Positions 1 to 8,957 of a stretch of DNA of 64,000 bases are shown here, piece by piece. Source of the stretch: JAACFF01 sp963807975 (lineage in GTDB: Bacteria > Chloroflexota > Anaerolineae > Promineifilales > Promineifilaceae); assembly GCA_963807975.1 (NCBI GenBank), contig CAWEDV010000005.1, positions 310,001 to 374,000 of the forward strand. Reading direction: 5' to 3'. The notes under the pieces are model-generated. The model had not been told where the DNA came from. It saw only the letters and a list, made by a program, of their open reading frames with translations, and did not search any database. Position numbers and translations under genes: made by a program. Every line of letters starts with the position of its first letter. Position 1 is the stretch's first letter.

Positions 1-1077
1 CTCCACAACTTGACCTGTTTCCAGATCGAGCAATCCGATGTTGGGATAACCATCATCGTTATCCATCCTGAATTGCTGAAACATCAAATGTTGCCCATCA
101 GGCGACCAGGCGGGTGGCCCATAACTGATGCTCGCATCGTCCACCAATACCCTCTGTTCGCTGCCATCTGCCCTCATAAGCCACAGTTGGCGTCCGGCAG
201 AAGTGCCGGGATACCTACGGCCAAAAGCAATCCATTCTCCGTCAGGAGACCATGCCGGAACGCTGTCCTCTACATTCAGATCGCCGCTAATGTTTAAAGT
301 ATTTTCGCCCGTAACGTCCATGCTATATAGATGGGTTGCTGATTCATATTCATGCCCATGCTCTATATGATCCTCTCCATCCTCACCATGAATGATTAGC
401 AGATTCAGATTAGGCACAATGATCCGCTGGCTAGACGGATCCCAAGCGGCGGGCACACCAATTTCACCAGCAGCAAAACTAGTGCTGCCCTCATCCAGAT
501 TGGTGATGAACACCCCTTCATCCTCCGGTGAAACATAGCTCAACCATCGACCATCAGGCGCAAAGCTAATCCCCGATCCCCTTTCTTGCTGCCCTTCAAA
601 TAATGGCAGCGTTTCTCCAGTCTCGCTGTCCAACCACCACAGATAGGAAGACTGTGTTCTGCCATCTGCTCCTATCGGCCGTTTTTCGAATGCAATGCGC
701 CGACTGTCATTTGCCCAAACAGGCCGGCTGCATTCAGCCTGCACACATCTGAGGATCTTCTCCGGATTTCGACCGTTTACATCTGACACCCATATCTCAT
801 TTGATCCGTCCACTGCTGTCGTAGAATAACTAACTGTCTTGCCATTAGGTGCAACCGCGAAATCATACACGCCTGCCTCAGCCTCTGTGATTCGTTGGGG
901 TTCGCCACCGATATTAGCGACAGTAACCTGGCTGTTTCCAAACTCGTCAGGTCCAAGATATAGGATGGGTGGCAGGTTATTTGAATCACCACTATTTCCA
1001 CATGCTGCAATCAACAGGGTCAGAATTAGAACCCATGCACAATTCCTGGCAAACAATTGAAAAACGTTGCTTCTCAC
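1..1077 (-). CDS. TolB/WD40-like beta-propeller lipoprotein, 3' end beyond left edge
   Basis: An open frame of 359 codons begins at a GTG (1077-1075) and runs unbroken through base 1, so the C-terminus lies outside the window. Residues 1-26 form a type II signal peptide ending in the lipobox LIAAC, so the mature protein should be membrane-anchored and extracytoplasmic. The rest has repeated PD40-like blades, for example AWSPDGEWIAFG and AWSPDGQHLMFQ, each followed by short strands with Asp/Gly turns. The only in-frame stop upstream is at 1137-1135 and no ATG lies between, so GTG is the likely start; the Shine-Dalgarno signal is poor. It follows phoU by about 100 bp on the same strand, but nothing ties it to phosphate. 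The function is unknown; such propellers commonly bind proteins or cell-wall ligands. Confidence 0.8.
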   Translation of the reverse strand, partial: MRSNVFQLFARNCAWVLILTLLIAACGNSGDSNNLPPILYLGPDEFGNSQVTVANIGGEPQRITEAEAGVYDFAVAPNGKTVSYSTTAVDGSNEIWVSDVNGRNPEKILRCVQAECSRPVWANDSRRIAFEKRPIGADGRTQSSYLWWLDSETGETLPLFEGQQERGSGISFAPDGRWLSYVSPEDEGVFITNLDEGSTSFAAGEIGVPAAWDPSSQRIIVPNLNLLIIHGEDGEDHIEHGHEYESATHLYSMDVTGENTLNISGDLNVEDSVPAWSPDGEWIAFGRRYPGTSAGRQLWLMRADGSEQRVLVDDASISYGPPAWSPDGQHLMFQQFRMDNDDGYPNIGLLDLETGQVVE

Positions 1078-1173
1078 AATCCATAACCGGGCATAAAAAA
1101 CTCTTTCAAGTGGCCACTCGTTAATGTTAGCTTGTTACGTATCACAAAGAATGTCCAATCTTATCGTGCATTT

Positions 1174-1860
1174 TCACAGGACCGGAGGCTTCTCATACTC
1201 TGAATCCAATTCCCGATAATCTCCCGTGGCACAGTATACGACCCATTCGCATATATTGATCACCCTATCTGCCGCCCTTTCCATATTATGCACAACCCAC
1301 TCAAGCTGATTTGCATGAGGAATATTATCCGGATGGCCTCCGGCATATTCGACGATCCGCACATAGAGACGATTAAAAAGATCATCAACTAAATTGTCCG
1401 AAGCGGGTATGGTTCGTGCCAACGTCGCATTATTTTCAGCAAACGCAATCATCGATCGATTTAACATATCCTGCGTTAATCTAACCATATGTGGCAAATT
1501 TTCGGAGATAGCTGGCAGTATCGTTCCAAAAGGACCGATTTCCAGGCTCGTTTTAGCAATTCCCTTAACGTAGTCGTGGATACGCTCCAATTCGCCCATA
1601 ATCTCCATCATTGCCGCGATGAGGCGCATATCTCCGGCCATCGGTTGCTGAGTTGCTATCAAGGTTAAACTGCCCATGACTACCTCGATATAACGTTCGT
1701 TAATATATTGATCTACGGCAATCAGCCTTTCAGCAGCTGGTACATCCCTTTCAATTAAGGCCCTAGTCACCTTCAACAAGTTTTCCTCAACTTCACTGGC
1801 TGTGGCCAAAACCACTTCCCTCAATGCGTTGAGTTCTCGATCAAAGCTCTCTCGTAACAT
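1174..1860 (-). CDS. phoU: Phosphate-signalling regulator PhoU
   Basis: The protein has 228 residues, close to the usual PhoU length. It consists of two three-helix PhoU repeats (about 10-100 and 115-215). The first carries the metal-site-type segment MRLIAAMMEIMGELERIHDY and the second the related stretch NMERAADRVINICEW. PhoU is a cytoplasmic protein that links Pst transporter activity to the PhoR kinase and restrains phosphate uptake and PhoB activation when phosphate is plentiful. It is the last gene of phoB-phoR-pstSCAB-phoU, 99 bp after pstB, and has its own GGGGA ribosome site 9 nt before the ATG. Nothing is unusual in the protein. Confidence 0.95.
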   Translation of the reverse strand: MLRESFDRELNALREVVLATASEVEENLLKVTRALIERDVPAAERLIAVDQYINERYIEVVMGSLTLIATQQPMAGDMRLIAAMMEIMGELERIHDYVKGIAKTSLEIGPFGTILPAISENLPHMVRLTQDMLNRSMIAFAENNATLARTIPASDNLVDDLFNRLYVRIVEYAGGHPDNIPHANQLEWVVHNMERAADRVINICEWVVYCATGDYRELDSEYEKPPVL

Positions 1861-1959
1861 AGTTATGTCCCCACCGCTTTAAAAATGAATGAACTATGCA
1901 TATCGAAAGTAATAAGGGTAACTTGTCCCCATCCTAAATCCTGCCAAGCCCTAGTAAGA

Positions 1960-2985
1960 CTAACCAAATCGACCCGTAATATACTGCTCTGTAAGCTTAT
2001 GGTCTGGTCTTGTGAATATCTTCTCCGTATCGTCGTATTCGACCAAATAGCCGGCCCGTTCCGTATTCATATTGAAGAAGGCCGTGTAATCCGATGCACG
2101 AGCTGCCTGCTGCATATTGTGTGTAACGATCACGATAGTATATTTTTCCTTCAGCTTCTGAATTAATTCTTCAATTCGCAGCGTTGATATCGGATCAAGA
2201 GCCGAAGCTGGCTCATCCATAAGGATTATTTCCGGCTTGACGGCAATGGTACGTGCGATGCAGAGTCTTTGCTGCTGGCCACCAGAGAGCGAAAGCCCAC
2301 TTTGATCTAGCTTATCCTTTACTTCATCCCATATTGCGGCCGATCTCAAAGAGCTTTCCACCAATTCCTCCATATCCCGCTTGCTGCCCTTGAAGCCGTT
2401 GATCTTGGCGCCCCAGGCAACGTTATCATAAATGCTCTTCGGAAAAGGATTTGGTTTTTGGAAAACTATTCCGATACGTCTGCGCACCTCAACCGGATCA
2501 ACATCAGCGTCATAGATGTTCTTACCGTGGAAAAGCACTTCTCCCTCTGCTCTTGCAGTTGGAATAAGGTCGTTCATACGATTGAAAGAACGCAAAACTG
2601 TGCTTTTACCGCATCCTGATGGTCCAATCAAAGCAGTGATCTTCTGAGCAATGACCTGTAAATTGATGGCTTCTATCGCCCGAAAATCACCATAAAACAC
2701 ACTGAGATCTTTGGCTTCAATTGCGTACTGATTTTCGTTAGCTTGACTTGGACCATTGATAGGCTGGGTCTGGGATTCATTAGACATCACTGAAACAAGA
2801 ACAGGCGGACTTTGAGTTGCTACCACATTACTGTCTGAAGCATTAACTGCCCACGATTCGCTCTGGGATTGTTCTTCGCCATTAATATCATGATCATGCA
2901 TTTCTTCACTTCTCGCCAGCTTAACAGATTCTACGGATTCTTGACCTTCAATCATATGGGTCGTTGCCGAATTATTCGTATTCAT
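1960..2985 (-). CDS. pstB: Phosphate ABC transporter ATPase PstB with long N-terminal extension
   Basis: This is the ATPase that powers phosphate import by PstC/PstA. The Walker A motif GPSGCGKST, signature LSGGQQQR, Walker B IILMDEPASALDP and H-loop VTHNMQQAARASD are all present. The ATPase core starts near residue 88 (YAIEAKDLSVFYGDF). It is preceded by about 85 polar, low-complexity residues rich in Ser, Glu, Gln and Asn that ordinary PstB proteins (about 250-280 residues) lack. The long start is supported by a strong GGGAGGAG site 3 nt before ATG 2985. An internal ATG at residue 67 is possible but has no obvious ribosome site. The gene lies 13 bp after pstA, in the operon. Confidence 0.95.
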   Translation of the reverse strand: MNTNNSATTHMIEGQESVESVKLARSEEMHDHDINGEEQSQSESWAVNASDSNVVATQSPPVLVSVMSNESQTQPINGPSQANENQYAIEAKDLSVFYGDFRAIEAINLQVIAQKITALIGPSGCGKSTVLRSFNRMNDLIPTARAEGEVLFHGKNIYDADVDPVEVRRRIGIVFQKPNPFPKSIYDNVAWGAKINGFKGSKRDMEELVESSLRSAAIWDEVKDKLDQSGLSLSGGQQQRLCIARTIAVKPEIILMDEPASALDPISTLRIEELIQKLKEKYTIVIVTHNMQQAARASDYTAFFNMNTERAGYLVEYDDTEKIFTRPDHKLTEQYITGRFG

Positions 2986-2998
2986 AACTCCTCCCGAA

Positions 2999-5248
2999 CT
3001 AAGTAAGCTCCCTGCTGAACCGATTTCTCAAGATAATTGCTGCTGTATTTAGCAGCAGCAATAAGACCAAAAGGACAATAATTGCCGCTCCAGCAATATT
3101 TCGGAATGTATCCTGTGGTCTAGTTGTCCATTGGAAAATCTGAGCTGGCAGGGATGTAAACTTAGAGAAAGGACCTGTTGGATCTGTGGTAATAAAAGTA
3201 GATGCTCCCACAACCACCAGAGGTGCTGTTTCACCAATGACCCGCGACATGGTCAGGATTGTACCAGTGAGAATTCCGGGTAGTGCATTGGGCAGCACGT
3301 GATTCCAAATAGTTTGCCACTTAGTCGCCCCCAAGCCCATGCTTGCTTGCTTTAAGGATGGAGGTACAGCTTTGATTGCTTCTTGAGCAGCAATAATGAT
3401 GATCGGCAGCCCGAGAAGACACAAGGTCAGACCGCCTGCCAGAACTGTTCGTCCGTTGGCAGTTGTACCTGCTTCTACAGCCCCGAAAAAAGCACCACTC
3501 GTAATTGGCTCAAGAAAGCGCACAAAAACCGCGAGCCCCAGCATACCATAGATGATAGATGGCACACCAGCAAGATTGTTAATATTGGTCTGGATGACGC
3601 GATTGTACCATTTGTCTGCAGTCGCATATTCCTCCAGATAGATAGCTGCAGCCACACCAAGAGGAAAAGCTACCGAGATCGCGATAAATACGACCCACAG
3701 AGAACCAAGTAACGCCGTACGCACACCGGCGAGCTCCGAGGTACTTGATTGGGGATTGGTGATAAAATCCGCAGAAAGCCAGGACCTAAACTTAACCTCT
3801 GCATTTGGTAAATTCTCACTGGCCTCTAAAACGATCGCTTCTCGTTCAAATATTGATGGATAAAGGAACCATGATTGTAGAATACGTGGTTTAATAACGT
3901 CAGTTTGCACCAGAATTTCTAAATCTTGTTTGTTCCTTGGGTCAGATGTACAACCCGTCGGCGGATTGTCGCTCAAACAGGCTGCTTTATATGACTCCGG
4001 ATCATCACAGATCAGAAAGTTAGTGTAAAACTTCTGCTCCCGTTCCACAGCGCGGCAGCGTCCTGCACTGACATTGTCACGATACGTTACTACCAATCCA
4101 TCAAGTGACATATCTTCTAGAGTCTGTACGTCAAAAACCTGGCGTACGAAGACATCCATTGTCCCGCTCTCCGCCGTTGGAATATAGCGGTGTACTGCTT
4201 CTGCAGGCCAATCTTTATTAACATCAGCCCAAGTAACTGCCCCTGTGAATATCTGCTCCAACTGTTCGCTACTGACATTAGACGCAAATTCATTCATACC
4301 GCTGACGACCGCTACTACAGCATCGGTGCCGATGCGAAATTCGGCAAGTTCCCGTTTGTTTGCCTTACACGTTTCGAACTCGAGCGTATCGACTGTACGA
4401 CTGGCATTGACAATGTCAAAATCTTCATCGTCATCGTCGGCACAAAAGTCATCGAACCCACCTCCCGTACCCGTACTCTCAATTGAAATCTCACCGTCAT
4501 ACCCGTCCGCACGAAAACGATCTGCCATTGCCATACTGATCGGGTATACAGTCGAACTGCCAGCAATATTGATGGTTCCCGAATAATCGCCTGGGTCAAT
4601 CTCGGCTAAGTTGTCAATCCCCAGAGCAGCACGAATAGTTTGTTCCTGAACAGCCAGAGCTTCCGGATTAGCAGGAAAATAGCCAACTTCGGCGATCACG
4701 TCATCAAGATGCTCCAGATAGTAGCCCAAAAACGCTGCCACCTCAGACTTCTCATCCATAATAGTTTTTGAACTGTACACAAACAACGGACGCACCGCTG
4801 GATAGCTGTCATTCTGAATGTTTTCCAGGGTAGGTGCAATGCCATCAATAGCTAGCGCATTCAAATTGTCTCGATTTGCATTATAAAAGGCATATCCAAA
4901 GAAACCCGCCCCATGCGCATCGGCAGCAATACCTTCAGCCAACGCCTGATCATCTTCACTTGAATCGATCACATTAGCAGCATTCGTCAACCTTTCTTTA
5001 TTGTAACTGGTAACCAATGTCTCTTCTGGAACTTCAACCTGCTCTGCAACCAGACCAAATGACTGGTTGATGATTGTCAACAGCAGCACCATTAGTATGA
5101 TAATCGCCGTTACTGTAGCCGCCAAGAAAAGCCATCGCCAAATGCTTCCCTTCCGCCTGCGTCCGCTTATTTGTACCCGCATGGCATCATCGTGCGGGTA
5201 AAGACTATCTTCTTCTACTTGCCTGCGAATATATTCACTGTCGATCAT
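2999..5248 (-). CDS. pstA: Phosphate ABC permease PstA with a permuted PstS-like domain inserted in its first periplasmic loop
   Basis: The 749 residues are more than twice the usual PstA length. Residues 36-61 form TM1 and residues 508-745 hold the remaining permease helices with the EAA loop (KQASMGLGATKWQTIWNHVL). The roughly 450-residue loop between them contains two stretches that match the neighbouring PstS in swapped order. Residues 99-200 match PstS 251-350 (shared GYFPANPEAL/GYFPASAEAL and YPAVRPLFVYS/YPLARPLFIYS). Residues 224-372 match PstS 88-233. Phosphate-site motifs are retained: AGSSTVYP, ESTGTGGGF, NASR and ESGTMDVF. Residues 373-505 look like a PstA-specific loop (SWFLYPSIFEREAI). 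The start overlaps the pstC stop by four bases (ATGA). I infer a tethered, possibly functional phosphate-binding domain; its real role is untested. Confidence 0.93.
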   Translation of the reverse strand: MIDSEYIRRQVEEDSLYPHDDAMRVQISGRRRKGSIWRWLFLAATVTAIIILMVLLLTIINQSFGLVAEQVEVPEETLVTSYNKERLTNAANVIDSSEDDQALAEGIAADAHGAGFFGYAFYNANRDNLNALAIDGIAPTLENIQNDSYPAVRPLFVYSSKTIMDEKSEVAAFLGYYLEHLDDVIAEVGYFPANPEALAVQEQTIRAALGIDNLAEIDPGDYSGTINIAGSSTVYPISMAMADRFRADGYDGEISIESTGTGGGFDDFCADDDDEDFDIVNASRTVDTLEFETCKANKRELAEFRIGTDAVVAVVSGMNEFASNVSSEQLEQIFTGAVTWADVNKDWPAEAVHRYIPTAESGTMDVFVRQVFDVQTLEDMSLDGLVVTYRDNVSAGRCRAVEREQKFYTNFLICDDPESYKAACLSDNPPTGCTSDPRNKQDLEILVQTDVIKPRILQSWFLYPSIFEREAIVLEASENLPNAEVKFRSWLSADFITNPQSSTSELAGVRTALLGSLWVVFIAISVAFPLGVAAAIYLEEYATADKWYNRVIQTNINNLAGVPSIIYGMLGLAVFVRFLEPITSGAFFGAVEAGTTANGRTVLAGGLTLCLLGLPIIIIAAQEAIKAVPPSLKQASMGLGATKWQTIWNHVLPNALPGILTGTILTMSRVIGETAPLVVVGASTFITTDPTGPFSKFTSLPAQIFQWTTRPQDTFRNIAGAAIIVLLVLLLLLNTAAIILRNRFSRELT

Positions 5249-6192
5249 TCGTAGGCTTCCCGAAATCTGCGTACGATTCGTTGGCTGAAGATATTCAGCA
5301 GCATGGTCAAAGAAAAGACCACGAGCCCAATGGCAAAAATACTCTGGTAGTCCACCGAATCGTAGCTCAAATCACCACCGCTGATGCGCACCATATAGCC
5401 AGTCATTGCTTCAGCTGCTTCGAACGGATTTGGCGTGAGATTTGGACCAGCACCAGCAGCAATAGCCACGATCATCGTCTCGCCGACAGCGCGAGATACC
5501 GATACAACAAATGCTGCGGTGATCCCTGAGAGCGCCGCCGGTATTACAACACGCAAAGTAGTTTCCAGCTTAGTAGCCCCCAACCCTAAGGCAGCTTCCC
5601 TGAGCGCTCGCGGTACCGCATGTAGTGCATCTTCGCTAAGTGATGCCACTAGAGGGACGATCAAGATGCCGACCACGATCCCGGCTGAGGCAACGTTGTA
5701 AATTTGAACGGTGTCCCTTCCAAATACACCCCTTAGGAAGGGTGTCATGAACGTCAAGGCAAAGTACCCATAAACAACGGTTGGGATGCCCGCCAACACC
5801 TCGAGAATCGGCTTTATCGTGTTCCGCGCCCGCACTGAAGCGTATTCACTAAGGTACGCAGCAGTGGCCAACCCCAACGGCAATGCGACAAACATGGCAA
5901 TCGTACTGATCATCAATGTGGCCGAGAGAAGCGGTAGAACACCAAAACGCCCTATTTGAGGCTGCCAAACGGTGTCCGTAAAGAAGTCAACCAGGGTCAC
6001 TTCAGGAAGTGCAAAAAATTGCAGCGCATCGCAAAGTAAGACAAAAACGATGCCAATCGTAACGCCAATAGATATCACTCCAGCCAGCAGCAGTAGGCCT
6101 TCAATTATCGTCTCGCCAATGCGCGGATGTTTGGACAGCTTCTCCCCAATTTCTTTCTGCGATTCCAATACTGACAGCGTTGATTCTGCCAT
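5245..6192 (-). CDS. pstC: Phosphate ABC transporter permease PstC
   Basis: This is one of the two membrane subunits of the high-affinity phosphate importer. The 315 residues include about six membrane segments and the EAA-type coupling loop (REAALGLGATKLETTLRVVI) that docks on PstB. The cytoplasmic N-terminus (about 30 residues) precedes TM1 (EGLLLLAGVISIGVTIGIVF). A GAGGAGG ribosome site lies 10 nt before the ATG. It sits between pstS (88 bp upstream) and pstA (4-bp overlap), the standard order. Unlike its PstA partner it has a normal length with no extra loop domain. Confidence 0.95.
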   Translation of the reverse strand: MAESTLSVLESQKEIGEKLSKHPRIGETIIEGLLLLAGVISIGVTIGIVFVLLCDALQFFALPEVTLVDFFTDTVWQPQIGRFGVLPLLSATLMISTIAMFVALPLGLATAAYLSEYASVRARNTIKPILEVLAGIPTVVYGYFALTFMTPFLRGVFGRDTVQIYNVASAGIVVGILIVPLVASLSEDALHAVPRALREAALGLGATKLETTLRVVIPAALSGITAAFVVSVSRAVGETMIVAIAAGAGPNLTPNPFEAAEAMTGYMVRISGGDLSYDSVDYQSIFAIGLVVFSLTMLLNIFSQRIVRRFREAYE

Positions 6193-6280
6193 AGGATATT
6201 TGCCTCCTCTTCTACCACAACATCCATTGTCCTGCGCCTATTAAAGTGTGCAGGGCAAATGAATGGGGCAAACCACGCGT

Positions 6281-7372
6281 CTATTGTCCCATGGCCTCAA
6301 GCCACTTAGCACGAGCTCCATTTAGCGCTTCAGCACTCGCCGGGAAGTAACCGACATCAATAACCTCGTCATTGACATACGTCAAGAAGAAGTTGATGTA
6401 ATCAGCTACCTGTGGCTTCTCCTGCATCACACTGCCATCGCTGTAGATGAACAGCGGGCGAGCCAGCGGATACTCGTTGGCATCAACCGTTTCAGCCGTC
6501 GCCTCCACACCTTCAATCGCGATTGGCTTAATGATGTCTATGTTTTCTGCTGCATAGGCGTAACCGAAATAGCCGATTGCATAGGAACTGCCCGCTACAC
6601 CCTGCACCAATACATTGTCATCTTCACTTTGCTGTACGTTTGACGCTTCCAACTGTGGCGCAGGATCCTCGTCAAATACCTCTTCCGTGAAGTAGTCAAA
6701 GGTCCCACTATCTGTCCCAGGAATGAAGCGCTGGATCGGCTCTGCCGGCCAATCCGACCGCACATCAGCCCAAGTCTCGGCCAATCCGAAGATCTCGCCC
6801 AGCTCTTCGACGCTTGCATCCTCAATGAAGTCATTCTCAGTACTCACAACCACCGCCAACGCATCCGTTCCAACACGGAATTCAATCGGTACACGGCCGA
6901 TTGCCGAACAAGACTCTACTTCTGAATCCTTGATGGGCCGGCTGGCATTTGATACATCCGTCTCACCTGCCACACAGAACCTCTCAAAACCCGCACCGCT
7001 GCCAATGCTGTCGATGCTGATATCACCACCGAAGCCTTCGCTCTGGTACCGTTCCGCCATCCGCTCAGCCAGAGGGAATACCGTCGAGCTTCCTGCAGAG
7101 ACGACATTGCCGCTTGCCCCTAACGGATCTGGCATCGGGATCACGCCCATCTCACCTTGAGCAGGCTTATCCTCATCCACTTCTTCCTCAGCTTCAGCAG
7201 GTGCTTCTTCTTGGGCTTGTTCTACTTCTTCTTCAGAGCCTGATGAATCAAGCTGAGCCATACCTTCAATTGCGGGTGCTTCATCTGGTGCATCAGCGCT
7301 CTCTCCACCACCGCCACAGGCGGCAATCAAGACCGCAAGCAGAATAAATATTGCTGCTAATATGTATCGCAT
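6281..7372 (-). CDS. pstS: Phosphate-binding lipoprotein PstS
   Basis: This is the extracytoplasmic phosphate receptor of the Pst importer. The 363 residues start with a type II signal peptide (lipobox LIAAC, Cys at 19). An acidic linker of roughly 60 residues (EEEVEQAQEEAPAEAEEEVD) follows, then a type-2 periplasmic binding fold from about residue 88. Phosphate-site motifs are AGSSTVFP, DSIGSGAGF, NASRPI and TDSGTFDYF, and the C-terminal hinge strand is GYFGYAYA. A strong GGAGGAG ribosome site precedes the ATG. The Pho box lies directly upstream. Its two halves are the closest visible relatives of the domain inserted in PstA, which carries them in reverse order. Confidence 0.95.
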   Translation of the reverse strand: MRYILAAIFILLAVLIAACGGGGESADAPDEAPAIEGMAQLDSSGSEEEVEQAQEEAPAEAEEEVDEDKPAQGEMGVIPMPDPLGASGNVVSAGSSTVFPLAERMAERYQSEGFGGDISIDSIGSGAGFERFCVAGETDVSNASRPIKDSEVESCSAIGRVPIEFRVGTDALAVVVSTENDFIEDASVEELGEIFGLAETWADVRSDWPAEPIQRFIPGTDSGTFDYFTEEVFDEDPAPQLEASNVQQSEDDNVLVQGVAGSSYAIGYFGYAYAAENIDIIKPIAIEGVEATAETVDANEYPLARPLFIYSDGSVMQEKPQVADYINFFLTYVNDEVIDVGYFPASAEALNGARAKWLEAMGQ

Positions 7373-7446
7373 GTTTCTCCTCCACTAAGGGGATTTTTGG
7401 TCGTACAGCACAACATGCTGCCGTTACGGGAGGATATCACGTCGCG

Positions 7447-7508
7447 ATTATGGGGTCATCACGTTTCAGTTAACATCTGGCTAAGGGTTGGTTAAGGCTT
7501 TGTTAACG
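7447..7508 (-). promoter_or_regulatory. Pho box (four 11-bp repeats) and -10 of the pst operon
   Basis: Four copies of an 8-base element with a TTAAC-like core lie exactly 11 bp apart. Read on the minus strand they are CGTTAACA (7508-7501), CCTTAACC (7497-7490), CCTTAGCC (7486-7479) and TGTTAACT (7475-7468). Spacing and core match the known tandem PhoB/PhoP/SphR boxes. A -10-like CATAAT (7452-7447) follows 15 bp after the last repeat, so that repeat occupies the -35 position, as expected of a PhoB-activated promoter. It serves pstS. The array ends 3 bp from the phoR stop, so the pst genes have their own inducible promoter apart from phoBR. Confidence 0.85.
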
Positions 7509-7510
7509 GG

Positions 7511-8914
7511 CTATAGGCTGACAGGTAAGGTAAAAAAGAAAGTGCTCCCCTTGCCCTCTTTACTCTTGACCCAGATACGCCCACCGTGTGCTTCCACAAG
7601 ATGGCGCGCAATTGCTAGACCAAGTCCTGTTCCGCTTCCTCCCCGCGTCCTGGCCCGATCGGATTTGAAAAATCTCTCAAATATTCTTGGCAAGTCTTCT
7701 GTCGCAATGCCCATCCCATTATCTCTAACTGATATAATGACTTCCCCCGGCATCTCCGTCCTATCTGTCATTTGTGCAGTGATCAAGATCTTACCGTTTT
7801 CTGGCGTAAATTTAATGGCATTGTGGACAAGATTAACCACGACCCGCTGTAATCGCTCAGAATCAGCTGATACAATGGGTATGCCATCCCCGATCTGCAT
7901 CTGAATCTCAATTTCCGCTCTTTTAGCTTGCGGAAGCAATCTGTCCAGTACATCATCTATCAATTCGCTCACATCGGTCGGTTCAAGCCGGAGCGGCACT
8001 TCGCCTGATTCAATCCGTGACAACTCCAATAACTCTTCAACCATTTGGGTGAGAGTATCTAGCTCCCGCTCAGCCCTATCCAGGAACCTGTGGGCATCGA
8101 CTGGTTCCTCCAAGGCACCATCCTGCAAAGTCTCCACTACAGCCCACAGATTGGTCAGCGGCGTCCTCAATTCGTGTGAAATATTGCTGATGAAATCGCG
8201 GCGAACAGTTTGAAGGAATCGAACCTGCGTAAGATCCTGCAATATAACCAGGTATCCAAGCCTATCTCTTTCCAGAAAAGGCGTCACAAATGCGCGCAAA
8301 AATTGGGATCGGCCGATTTCAACCGCGCCCACTGCTTCCCGTTTCTCATCCCTGCAAATCTGCCACAAATCGATCAATTGATGATGACGTGCCACCTCCG
8401 CAAAGCTTCGCCTTAATGCTCTTTCTTCGCTTGTATTTAGCATTGCCGTAGCCGCATCATTGATCAGCAGGATTCTGCCCATTTCATCAGCAATCAGAAC
8501 GCCATCGGCCGTATTATCCAAAACAATATCGAGTTGCCGGTTTCCCTCAGTGAGCTCCTGTATTTGATCGTGCTGATAGTCAACCATTTTATTGATCACA
8601 CGCGTCAATTCTCCTATCTCATCCCCAGTTCGAGGTATTATGCGACTATGGTTTTCTCCGGCTAATATCTGTTGCGACATCCTCTCAATTTTCCGAACCG
8701 ACATTTCCCGATTTCTAGCATGGTTGAAGGCAAGTCCACAAATTATGATGATCTCCAAAGTCGCTGCGCCGATAATGCCCGTAGAAAGACATGATCCATT
8801 GTTGGTACAGGCTGAACTCTTCAGAAACAGGGCCAGCCCAAGCAACACTAATACGATCGTCGCCACATAGACAACAATTTGACGTTGGCTGTTGCGGTGT
8901 ATCATTTTAGACAT
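7511..8914 (-). CDS. phoR: Phosphate-sensing histidine kinase PhoR
   Basis: This is the membrane sensor kinase of the PhoR/PhoB pair. Its 467 residues hold two N-terminal TM helices (about 10-30 and 40-62) with a very short external loop, HAMP (about 65-118), and PAS (about 128-235; LDIVLDNTADGVLIADE). HisKA follows with the H-box FISNISHELRTPL, then HATPase with N-box NLVHNAIKFTP, G1 DNGMGI, the F-box region FERFFKSDRAR and G2 GTGLGLAIA. The tiny external loop fits PhoR proteins that read the Pst/PhoU complex and not an external ligand. A second ATG nine bases in (8905) is better spaced from the AGGGAAG ribosome site. The gene lies 43 bp after phoB and belongs to the same transcript. Confidence 0.92.
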   Translation of the reverse strand: MSKMIHRNSQRQIVVYVATIVLVLLGLALFLKSSACTNNGSCLSTGIIGAATLEIIIICGLAFNHARNREMSVRKIERMSQQILAGENHSRIIPRTGDEIGELTRVINKMVDYQHDQIQELTEGNRQLDIVLDNTADGVLIADEMGRILLINDAATAMLNTSEERALRRSFAEVARHHQLIDLWQICRDEKREAVGAVEIGRSQFLRAFVTPFLERDRLGYLVILQDLTQVRFLQTVRRDFISNISHELRTPLTNLWAVVETLQDGALEEPVDAHRFLDRAERELDTLTQMVEELLELSRIESGEVPLRLEPTDVSELIDDVLDRLLPQAKRAEIEIQMQIGDGIPIVSADSERLQRVVVNLVHNAIKFTPENGKILITAQMTDRTEMPGEVIISVRDNGMGIATEDLPRIFERFFKSDRARTRGGSGTGLGLAIARHLVEAHGGRIWVKSKEGKGSTFFFTLPVSL

Positions 8915-8957
8915 CTTCCCTAGATTTACTTTGCCTGTGGAGCATTGCCCTCGGCGT

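Noticed and set aside
8210..8416. 68-codon plus-strand frame inside phoR
   Set aside because: Antisense to a strongly supported kinase gene, with no ribosome site or family resemblance.
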